Below the pieces are notes generated by a model that worked only from the letters and a program-made list of their open reading frames with translations, made no database searches and was not told where the DNA came from. The translations under genes were made by a program, and so were the position numbers. A stretch of 64,000 nt of DNA from Subdoligranulum variabile (lineage in GTDB: Bacteria; Bacillota; Clostridia; Oscillospirales; Ruminococcaceae), in contig NZ_CP102293.1 in NCBI RefSeq assembly GCF_025152575.1, forward strand, positions 2,604,001 to 2,668,000. The letters are read 5' to 3'. Shown piece after piece: positions 34,014 to 41,187 of the stretch. Position 1 is the first letter of the stretch. Each line of letters opens with the position of its first letter.

Positions 34014-34652
34014 ATGAATGTATTTGAAGTTGTAAAAGAAAATGTTACTGCCCGACAAGCCGCAGAAGCCTATGGCTTGAAAGTGGGTCGCACAGGTATG
34101 GCGTGCTGTCCGTTTCACTCAGATAAGTCCCCCAGTATGAAGCTGGATGAACGCTATTACTGTTTTGGCTGCGGAGCAACCGGAGACGCTGTTGATCTCA
34201 CAGCGAAGCTATTCGGTATCGGGCTGAGGGAAGCTGCTGTCAAACTTGCTGAAGATTTTGGTCTTAACTATGACAGCCGACAAAAGCCCAGTGTCCGCCC
34301 TCGTATTCGTGAGCCGACACCGGAACAGAAGTATCAAAAAGGAGAAAATCATTGCTACAAGGTGCTGACGGATTATTTTCATCTTCTTAGAGAATGGGAA
34401 AAGAAATACGCTCCTAAACAGCCGGATGAGGAATGGAATCCCCTGTTTGCAGAAGCACTGCATAAGAAGAACTATATCGAATATCTGCTTGATATTCTTC
34501 TGTATGGTTCATTGGAGGAACGAAAAGCACTTGTGGCAGAACAGAGAAAGGAGGTGTTAAAACTTGAACAGCGAATTGCAGAACTGTCAGCAGACAGAAC
34601 CATGCACAGTAGAAGAAATCCGAAACAGCTTAGAGCAGAGCGAGAAAGGTAA
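34014..34652 (+). CDS. CHC2 zinc-finger DNA primase-like protein
   Basis: This 212-aa protein has a DnaG-type zinc finger at about 26-60 (CCPFHSDKSPSM ... YYCFGCGATGD). A helical region follows. It lacks a Toprim catalytic domain, so it is a primase zinc-binding part that probably acts with the overlapping VapE-like helicase. AAAGGAG precedes the ATG at 34014. Likely function: replication of the excised element. Confidence 0.8.
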   Translation: MNVFEVVKENVTARQAAEAYGLKVGRTGMACCPFHSDKSPSMKLDERYYCFGCGATGDAVDLTAKLFGIGLREAAVKLAEDFGLNYDSRQKPSVRPRIREPTPEQKYQKGENHCYKVLTDYFHLLREWEKKYAPKQPDEEWNPLFAEALHKKNYIEYLLDILLYGSLEERKALVAEQRKEVLKLEQRIAELSADRTMHSRRNPKQLRAERER

Positions 34653-35940
34653 GGTTTATAATACTGCCGCAAATTATAAGCGTGTTCTGCAATATGATCC
34701 ACTTTTGAAAGGGGCTATCCGAAAAAATCTTCTGACCGAAAGAATCGACATTGTGAAGCCCCTCGGTTGGTATCGTGACAGCCCGACATTGACGGATGTG
34801 GATGTGAAATATCTGCTCCTATATTTTGAAGAAAACTATGGATTGACCGTAGAGAAGAAAATCATAGACGCAGTTGCGGTTATTGCCAACGAAAACCGTT
34901 ACCACCCTGTCTGTGATTTTCTTAATGCCCTGCAATGGGACGGAACAGAACGCATACGCTTCTGTCTGCACCGCTTTCTCGGTTCTGATACAGATGATTA
35001 CACCTATGAAGCATTGAAGTTGTTTCTGTTGGGTGCTATCTCACGAGCCTTTAAGCCGGGGTGCAAATTTGAGGTTATGCTCTGTCTTGTGGGCGGTCAG
35101 GGAGCTGGAAAGTCCTCTTTCTTCCGTTTGCTTGCGGTCAATGATGACTGGTTCTCTGATGACTTGAAAAAGCTGGATGATGAAAATGTGTACCGCAAAA
35201 TGCAGGGGCATTGGATTATTGAAATGTCGGAAATGATTGCAACCGCTAACGCTAAGAGCATTGAAGAAATCAAGTCCTTTCTGAGCCGCCAAAAGGAAAC
35301 CTATAAGATACCGTATGAAACACATCCGGCAGACAGAAAACGACAATGTGTGTTTGGAGGTTCTTCTAATACCCTTGACTTTCTTCCCCTTGACCGAACA
35401 GGCAACCGCCGCTTCGTTCCGGTTATGGTCTATCCTGAAAGGGCTGAGGTTCATATTTTGGCGGATGAACAGGCTTCCAGAGAGTATATCAATCAGATGT
35501 GGGCAGAAGCTATGGAGATTTACAGAAGCGGCAATTTCCGTCTGAGATTCAGTCCGGCTATGAACGATTATCTGAAAGCCCACCAAAAGGATTTTATGCC
35601 GGAGGACACAAAGGCAGGACAGATTTTAGACTATCTGGAACGCTATTCCGGCAGCATAGTCTGCTCTAAGCAGCTTTACAAGGAAGCACTGGGGCATGAT
35701 TATGACGAACCGAAACAATGGGAACTGCGAGAGATCAATGACATTATGAATAACGCTGTCACAGGCTGGATGGCGTTCAGCAATCCGAGATATTTTCCAG
35801 AGCCTTACCGCAGACAAAAGGGCTGGGAGCGTATCAGGAACGACAACGAGCCTGACAACAGCATGGATGGTTTTCAGGAAATCCCGACAGAGGAAATGGA
35901 ACAGTTAGGACTTCCGGAGGAATGGTTGAAGCAAAAATAA
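34564..35940 (+). CDS. VapE-like SF3 helicase/replication protein
   Basis: This 458-aa protein belongs to the virulence-associated E family found in mobile islands. Walker A GGQGAGKS is at about 177-184, Walker B-like HWIIEMSEM follows, then the SF3 arginine and sensor region VFGGSSN ... DRTGNRRFVPV. It would unwind the element's origin. TTG start with AGGAGG, 89 bases inside the primase gene in another frame. An iteron array begins right at its stop. Confidence 0.85.
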   Translation: MNSELQNCQQTEPCTVEEIRNSLEQSEKGKVYNTAANYKRVLQYDPLLKGAIRKNLLTERIDIVKPLGWYRDSPTLTDVDVKYLLLYFEENYGLTVEKKIIDAVAVIANENRYHPVCDFLNALQWDGTERIRFCLHRFLGSDTDDYTYEALKLFLLGAISRAFKPGCKFEVMLCLVGGQGAGKSSFFRLLAVNDDWFSDDLKKLDDENVYRKMQGHWIIEMSEMIATANAKSIEEIKSFLSRQKETYKIPYETHPADRKRQCVFGGSSNTLDFLPLDRTGNRRFVPVMVYPERAEVHILADEQASREYINQMWAEAMEIYRSGNFRLRFSPAMNDYLKAHQKDFMPEDTKAGQILDYLERYSGSIVCSKQLYKEALGHDYDEPKQWELREINDIMNNAVTGWMAFSNPRYFPEPYRRQKGWERIRNDNEPDNSMDGFQEIPTEEMEQLGLPEEWLKQK

Positions 35941-35946
35941 AAGCCC

Positions 35947-35989
35947 GTTGTCGCTTCGGTTGTCGAGCCGGTTGTCGGTCTGGTTGTCG
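35947..35989 (+). repeat. iteron array, candidate replication origin of the nested element
   Basis: GTTGTCG occurs at 35947, 35959, 35971 and 35983, a strict 12-bp period (about one helical turn). Reverse copies TGACAACC lie near 36038-36055, and two more direct GTTGTC copies near 36122-36143. The 35941-36188 gap has no other gene and is A+T-rich in the middle. The arrangement beside primase and helicase genes resembles an iteron origin. Confidence 0.6.
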
Positions 35990-36188
35990 GGCAAAAATCC
36001 CGAAAGCCTTGATATTGCGGCACTTTTCCCTCTCTGACAACCATGACAACCAATATTATAGAGAAAAAGAAAATAGTAAAAAGATAGTATCGCCCGATAA
36101 AGAAAAAAGGTTTTCTGATGTCCGTTGTCGGAACTTCGTTGTCAGACCTTTCCTTGTCGGGCTTTTTTCATTTAAGGAGGAATATCGT

Positions 36189-36386
36189 ATGACAAATATC
36201 GTGAACAGTACACTACCCACCCCAAATAACCATTCGGAGAAAAACAAACCGGATGGAGTTTTTGTGATTAAGCAAGGCAAAACAAATTATAAAGTCAAAG
36301 TGTTTTTTGACCATAGTAGCGGTTTGACTGCTGAGGACAGATTGAAACGCATTATTCAGGCAGAAGCAGAGGGAGAATCTGCGTAA
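36189..36386 (+). CDS. TnpW-family transposon-encoded protein
   Basis: A 65-aa protein (DGVFVIKQGKTNYKVKVFFD, AEDRLKRIIQAEAE) matching the short TnpW family of Clostridia elements. AAGGAGG precedes the ATG. It lies 46 bp from the right junction. Possible excision or recombination helper; the role is not known. Confidence 0.8.
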   Translation: MTNIVNSTLPTPNNHSEKNKPDGVFVIKQGKTNYKVKVFFDHSSGLTAEDRLKRIIQAEAEGESA

Positions 36387-36451
36387 GTAATATGAAAAAT
36401 ATCCATGCACCCCCTTGACAAAAGCTTTCAGAAGACACGCTCCTGTCTGCA

Positions 36452-37090
36452 ATGGAGACTGCCGGAAACGATCAGTTTGACGATGACACCGAGAAGAAAG
36501 GTCTCGGAACACCCGCGACCCGCGCCGGTATCATTGAAAAGCTGGTGAAATCCGGCTTTGCAGAGCGCAAAGGCAAATCCCTCATTCCCACGAAGGACGG
36601 CTGCAACCTTGTCTGCGTCCTGCCGGAACAGATCACATCTCCCGCAATGACGGCGGAATGGGAAAACACGCTCATGGAGATTGAGCGCGGCAATGCGGAT
36701 GCAGACGCATTCCTCAGCGGCATTGTCCGGATGACCGGGGATCTCGTGAAAGCCTATCCGTTTCTCTCCGATGCCGAAGCCCAGCGTTTCGGCACGGGCA
36801 AAGAGGAAATCGGCAAATGTCCCCGCTGTGGATCTCCGGTCTATGTCGGCAAGGGCAATTTCTACTGCTCGAACAAGGAATGCTCCTTCTGCCTGTGGGA
36901 AGACAACAAGTTCTTTTCCAGCAAGAAAAAGAAGCTGACCAAGAAGATTGCAAAGGAGCTGCTGGACAAGGGCTGGTGCCGCGTGACCGGGCTTTACACG
37001 CCGAAGAAGCCTCAGCTCTACGATGCGGTGATCCGGCTGGATGACAGCGGCGGCAAATACGTCAGCTTCAAGATGGAGTTTGATCGATGA
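36452..37090 (+). CDS. topB: topoisomerase III, 3' part
   Basis: Homology begins at 36431 (EDTLLSAME) and continues 218 codons: KGLGTPATRAGIIEKLVKSGFAERKGKSL, the topoisomerase end region, and a zinc-ribbon CPRCGSP ... CSNKECSF tail. The first ATG after the junction is 36452, but no ribosome binding site precedes it. It is probably expressed only when the element excises and the gene rejoins. Its stop overlaps the start of the PP-loop gene (ATGA). Confidence 0.88.
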   Translation: METAGNDQFDDDTEKKGLGTPATRAGIIEKLVKSGFAERKGKSLIPTKDGCNLVCVLPEQITSPAMTAEWENTLMEIERGNADADAFLSGIVRMTGDLVKAYPFLSDAEAQRFGTGKEEIGKCPRCGSPVYVGKGNFYCSNKECSFCLWEDNKFFSSKKKKLTKKIAKELLDKGWCRVTGLYTPKKPQLYDAVIRLDDSGGKYVSFKMEFDR

Positions 37091-37860
37091 CCCACCCAAA
37101 GTATGTTGCTTCATGCAGCGGAGGCAAAGACAGCGTAGCGACGCTCCTGCTGGCTGCACAGCACAATGAGCCGCTTGACGAGGCGGTTTTCAGTGAGGTC
37201 ATGTTTGATCAGGACACAAGCGGCGAAGTCCCGGAACACCGGGACTTCATTTATGACCGGCTCAAGCCCTTCTGCGAAAAGGAGCTGGGCATCAAGTTCA
37301 CCATTCTCCATGCAGACAAGACCTACGATGAGGTGTTCCATCATGTCATCACCCGTGGACCGCACAAGGGTGTGGTTCGCGGCTTTGCATGGGCTGGTAT
37401 GTGTGCAGTCAATCGTGACTGCAAAATCCCGCCAGTCCGCAAGTACAATGCCGCACTCTCGCCGGACACTGTGAGCTATGTCGGCATCGCGGAGGATGAG
37501 CCAAAACGCCTTGCTCGTCTGGATGGAATAACGAAGGTCAGTCTGCTTGCCAAATACGGTATGACCGAGGCGGACGCCTACAAGCTCTGTCAGGAACACG
37601 GGCTGCTTTCCCCAATCTACGCTCACTGCCGAAGAAACGGCTGCTGGTTCTGTCCCAACGCCAGTGACTCGGAGCTGCTGCACATGGTCACAAAGCACCC
37701 GGATATATTTGACCGGCTGATTGAATGGGAGAACGAGGATAACATCTTCCATCGTCGGATGACGCGCAGAGAAACCCCGTCTGAGGTAAAGGCTCGTTTA
37801 CTGAGCAAATCCCAGACGGGGTTTTCTTCTCCCCGAAGCAAATACGAAATGGAGGTTTGA
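37087..37860 (+). CDS. PP-loop phosphoadenosine-phosphosulfate-reductase-family protein
   Basis: A 257-aa protein with a PP-loop at residues 10-16 (SGGKDSV) that binds ATP or an adenylyl substrate. Cysteines lie near the end (AHCRRNGCWFCPNASD), suggesting an iron-sulphur or zinc site, as in DndC-like and 3'-phosphoadenylylsulfate reductase-like proteins of mobile elements. No partner dnd genes are present, so I do not claim phosphorothioation. It lies between topB and the antirestriction genes and may act in modification or defence evasion. Confidence 0.7.
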   Translation: MTHPKYVASCSGGKDSVATLLLAAQHNEPLDEAVFSEVMFDQDTSGEVPEHRDFIYDRLKPFCEKELGIKFTILHADKTYDEVFHHVITRGPHKGVVRGFAWAGMCAVNRDCKIPPVRKYNAALSPDTVSYVGIAEDEPKRLARLDGITKVSLLAKYGMTEADAYKLCQEHGLLSPIYAHCRRNGCWFCPNASDSELLHMVTKHPDIFDRLIEWENEDNIFHRRMTRRETPSEVKARLLSKSQTGFSSPRSKYEMEV

Positions 37861-37861
37861 T

Positions 37862-39751
37862 ATGGCTGAAAACAGAAATGCACAGCAAGTCCGCGAAATC
37901 ACGGACAAGCTGGAACAGGGCATCAAGGAGCTTTTTGAATCCGAGCGGTTCAAGGAATATCTCCGCACGATGTCCAAGTTCTACAACTATTCCTTCAACA
38001 ACACGCTGCTCATTGCGATGCAGAAGCCGGAGGCAACCTATGTTGCCGGTTATACCTCGTGGCAGCGCAACTTTGACCGTCAGGTCATGAAGGGCGAAAA
38101 GGGCATCAAGATTCTTGCACCCGCGCCGTACAAGGCGCAGGAAGAGCGTGAGAAGATTGATCCTTTGACGCAGAAGCCGGTGATCGGCGCAGATGGGAAG
38201 GCTGTCACGGAAACGGTTGAGGTCCTGCGTCCTGCCTTCAAGGTGGTAAGTGTCTTTGATGTTTCCCAGACGGACGGCAAGGAGCTTCCGGACATCATCG
38301 TCGATGAGCTGAAAGGCACCGTCGAGAACTACGAGGCGTTCTTCGATGCACTCAAGCAGGAATCTCCCGTCCCCATTTCCTTTGAGGATATTCCGGGCGG
38401 CGCAAAGGGATTCTTCTCACCGGTTGAAAGCCGCATTGCCATTCAGGAAGGCATGAGCGAAATCCAAACGGTCAAGACCGCCATTCACGAGATCGCCCAC
38501 GCAAAGCTCCACGCTGTAAAGCCGGACGAGAAAACCGCCCCCGAAGACAAGAAGGATCGTCACACCAAGGAGGTTGAAGCGGAAAGCGTAGCTTACACTG
38601 TCTGTCAGCGGTACGGCATTGAAACCTCGGACTACTCCTTCGGGTACATCGCCGGTTGGTCATCCGGCAAGGAAACCAAGGAGTTGAAAAGCTCTCTGGA
38701 CACCATCCGCAAGACGGCGGCTGAGATGATCGAGGGCATTGACGCCAAGCTCAAGGTGCTGCTGGCAGAGAAAGCACAGTCCGCAGAGAAGGAAGTCGAA
38801 GCTCCCATAAAGGAAGCTGTTCCGGAGGAAAAGCCGGAAGTCCCCATTTACCGCGAGACAGCGAATTACGCCTATGAAGCCGGTGAGATGGAAGCATACC
38901 GTGCTTCTCTCGCCGCAAACGTGGAATGCCGCAGTGCGATTGAAGCGGCGATCAGTTCTAACTATGGGGACAACCGACTGGATGCGGATGCTGCCGTGAA
39001 AAGTGTCCTTGAGCAGTTCTCTCCAGAGCGCGTCCGGTATGTCCTCGCAAACACCATTCAGCAGAAAGACTTTGACGGGCGCATTCCCCAGCCCCTCAAG
39101 GAATGGGCGAAGAACGTTGAGGTCTGCCCTGAGAACGCCTCCCACTTCCTCGTGGACAAAGCCAATCCCGGACTGACCGCACTTTTCGTGGATGCGTTCC
39201 GTCAGCAGACCGAACCCCAGAAGGAAGTCACTTCTGAGAAAACAGAGGAAAGAGACCCGGAGGTCGTTGCGTGGGAGAACGATGAGATTACCTCTATCGA
39301 GGTAAAAACCGTGGAGGTCAAGCCTCCCGTTGTCCCCTTGCCGGAGGAAGCAGCGAAAGCACCGAAGGCACACCGCCTGACTGCCGAAGAGAAGGAAATC
39401 AAAGCCGCCGTCATGGACACGCTCAAGGGGCAGATTGCCTATAACAATGACGGTATGCGGGCGTCCTATCGCGCCTCTAACCATTCCTTCAATCTGCTGG
39501 CACGGAACGGCGTCAGGATCGAGGGCAACACGGTCACGCAGAACGGTGAGCCGCTGTTCAAAATCCATCGCCGTCATGCGGCGCGGAAAACACAGGGCTG
39601 CTACCGTGAGCTGATGCCGACGCTGGAATACGTCAAGCAGGAGCAGAAGCAGGAAAAGCCCTCTATCCGCGATCAGCTCAAAGCTGCCGCGAAAACGCAG
39701 CCGGAGAAGAAGTCCCCGGTCAAATCCAAAACACACGACATGGAGTTGTGA
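37862..39751 (+). CDS. ArdC-like antirestriction/metallopeptidase protein with DUF3849
   Basis: A 629-aa protein. The ArdC N-terminal single-strand-DNA-binding domain spans about 5-150 (KYYNYSF-like FYNYSFNNTLLI, TSWQRNFDRQVMKGEKGI). A zinc peptidase motif HEIAHAKLH lies near 211, with EVEAESVAY further on. A DUF3849-like domain follows at about 325-455, then a C-terminal domain. ArdC of plasmid pSa travels with transferred DNA and protects it in the recipient. The C-terminus has the shared tail (SIRDQL, Lys-rich linker, DMEL). Confidence 0.8.
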   Translation: MAENRNAQQVREITDKLEQGIKELFESERFKEYLRTMSKFYNYSFNNTLLIAMQKPEATYVAGYTSWQRNFDRQVMKGEKGIKILAPAPYKAQEEREKIDPLTQKPVIGADGKAVTETVEVLRPAFKVVSVFDVSQTDGKELPDIIVDELKGTVENYEAFFDALKQESPVPISFEDIPGGAKGFFSPVESRIAIQEGMSEIQTVKTAIHEIAHAKLHAVKPDEKTAPEDKKDRHTKEVEAESVAYTVCQRYGIETSDYSFGYIAGWSSGKETKELKSSLDTIRKTAAEMIEGIDAKLKVLLAEKAQSAEKEVEAPIKEAVPEEKPEVPIYRETANYAYEAGEMEAYRASLAANVECRSAIEAAISSNYGDNRLDADAAVKSVLEQFSPERVRYVLANTIQQKDFDGRIPQPLKEWAKNVEVCPENASHFLVDKANPGLTALFVDAFRQQTEPQKEVTSEKTEERDPEVVAWENDEITSIEVKTVEVKPPVVPLPEEAAKAPKAHRLTAEEKEIKAAVMDTLKGQIAYNNDGMRASYRASNHSFNLLARNGVRIEGNTVTQNGEPLFKIHRRHAARKTQGCYRELMPTLEYVKQEQKQEKPSIRDQLKAAAKTQPEKKSPVKSKTHDMEL

Positions 39752-39763
39752 GAAAGGAGAAGC

Positions 39764-40957
39764 ATGAAGAAATACACAGACGTTGACATCGTTGCGGAGC
39801 TGCAGAAGCTTGTGGATAGTCATGTAGACAGCTACAAGGAAGACTTCGACATCGACAAGCGCATCATCCGCCGCGCCGCCGAAAGCCAGAATCCCGAAGA
39901 CAAGACGCTGATGTGGTTCTGCCGTCCGCATGGGACGCACTGCCTCAATGAAAATCAAGTCTTTATTCAGGGAACGCGAGATCACAACACCTTCCGCTTT
40001 TACGCGGAACAGACCTACGACGAATGCGTTGCCCGCGTCATTGTCCCGAAAGCCGTCAAGCGCGGCAAGGTCTTCGGAGATGTCTTTGAGATCAACTACC
40101 GGGAACAGGCGGCAAATGTGGCGCAGAACTCGGTTGCGCCGGATCACGACCGGCTGACCTTTGCAGACGGCTTTGTGCTGGAAGCCCCCTGCCGCAGCAG
40201 CTTCGATGCAGCAATGGCTCTGATCGGTGAGCATGGCGGCGTCAAGACCCACCAGACGCTCCCGAAGGACGCGGATGCTCTGGCGGAAGTGCTGTCCAAG
40301 CAGAAAACCCGCCGTGACAGACTGCCGGAGGCAGATAGGACGGAGGTGCTTTCGCCGCTCCCCGTCGCAGAACTCCGGAAGTACGAAGCGGTCAAAAAGG
40401 TACATCCCGACGCGCTGGTTTGCTTTGCCCAGAACGGCTATTTTGAGCTTTACGGCAAGGACGCGGAGAAAGCCGCGCCGCTTCTCGGCACAAAGCTCCT
40501 TGAGAAGAAGGTACGCGGCAAGCCCTCCATGCCGGTGACCGGCTTCCGTGAAAGCGCATGGGTAGCCGGTTCTCACAAGCTCTGGAAGTCCGGCGTGGAT
40601 GTCTTTCTCAGCAAGGACGGCGAGACCTTCAAGGAACTCAAAGCCGCAGATTACATTCCTGTCGGTGCGACGCTGAATGTGGATGGGATCAAGTGCAGAA
40701 TCGACGCGGTTGATTTTGCCGTCGATGAAGTCCGGCTGACGAATATCGAGGACAAGAACCGCCCCATTCGCTTTTCTGAAAGCATCCAGTATGTCCGCTC
40801 CTATGTGGAGGATGCCGGAACTGCCATCTACGACACCATCCCAAAGAAGCCCGCTGCCCGTGAATCCATCCGCGACAAGCTGAAATCCGCGCAGAAAGCC
40901 CAGCCGCCCCACACACCGAAGCCGCAGAAATTGAAAGGAAAGGATATGGAACTCTGA
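39764..40957 (+). CDS. ICE protein with MutS domain I-like region
   Basis: A 397-aa protein. The N-terminal ~180 residues are of unknown type (DKTLMWFCRPHGTHCLNENQ). The middle, about 213-290, resembles the mismatch-recognition domain I of MutS: HPDALVCFAQNGYFELYGKDAE, then LEKKVRGKPSMPVTGF. No MutS ATPase follows. The C-terminus has the shared tail (SIRDKL, linker, DMEL). It lies in the antirestriction block with AAAGGAG before the ATG. Function unknown, possibly DNA protection. Confidence 0.65.
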   Translation: MKKYTDVDIVAELQKLVDSHVDSYKEDFDIDKRIIRRAAESQNPEDKTLMWFCRPHGTHCLNENQVFIQGTRDHNTFRFYAEQTYDECVARVIVPKAVKRGKVFGDVFEINYREQAANVAQNSVAPDHDRLTFADGFVLEAPCRSSFDAAMALIGEHGGVKTHQTLPKDADALAEVLSKQKTRRDRLPEADRTEVLSPLPVAELRKYEAVKKVHPDALVCFAQNGYFELYGKDAEKAAPLLGTKLLEKKVRGKPSMPVTGFRESAWVAGSHKLWKSGVDVFLSKDGETFKELKAADYIPVGATLNVDGIKCRIDAVDFAVDEVRLTNIEDKNRPIRFSESIQYVRSYVEDAGTAIYDTIPKKPAARESIRDKLKSAQKAQPPHTPKPQKLKGKDMEL

Positions 40958-40958
40958 T

Positions 40959-41174
40959 ATGAAAAACTTTACCGTGGAAGAAATCAACCTGATGTGCTGC
41001 TTCAACACGTCCAGCCGGAAGCGGCTGATCGACGATATGAAGAGCGTCACCCTGAACGACATGGACGGAGAGATCGCAGAGCTGATGTATAAGACCATCC
41101 AGAAGCTCGAAGCCATGAGCGACGCGGAGTTTGAGGAACTGTATATCATGCCGGACGGCATGTTGGATGACTGA
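40959..41174 (+). CDS. TTRAP-family transposon-transfer assisting protein
   Basis: A 71-aa helical protein (FTVEEINLMCCFNTSSRKRLIDD ... EFEELYIMPDG) matching the TTRAP family of Tn1549/CTn elements. It begins one base after the previous stop. The role in transfer is inferred from its constant presence in these elements. Confidence 0.8.
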   Translation: MKNFTVEEINLMCCFNTSSRKRLIDDMKSVTLNDMDGEIAELMYKTIQKLEAMSDAEFEELYIMPDGMLDD

Positions 41175-41187
41175 AAGGAGGATGCCT

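Larger units (their letters stand above)
25924..36432 (+). mobile_element. ~10.5-kb integrative mobilizable element inserted in topB
   Basis: The topB frame breaks at ACG-GA (25924-25925) and resumes at TCA-GA (36431-36432). A 2-bp GA is shared at both ends, as expected for large serine recombinases that cut at a central dinucleotide. The insert is A+T-rich beside its G+C-rich host. It encodes its recombinase at the left end, TnpV, a MobV relaxase, primase, VapE helicase, iterons and TnpW. It has no T4SS genes, so it must borrow a conjugation channel, plausibly that of the host ICE. The exact core is inferred from frame restoration. Confidence 0.88.

Noticed and set aside
35947..35989. CRISPR array
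   Set aside because: Units are 7 bp with 5-bp gaps, far too short for repeats and spacers; no cas genes are present.
35922..36188. ORF with repeated Cys-Arg-Gly units before tnpW
   Set aside because: The repeats are the iterons read as codons; tnpW has its own ribosome binding site and start at 36189.
38660..41161. 833-codon open frame on the - strand
   Set aside because: It spans three well-supported + strand genes (ArdC-like, MutS-I-like, TTRAP) and has no recognisable domain.
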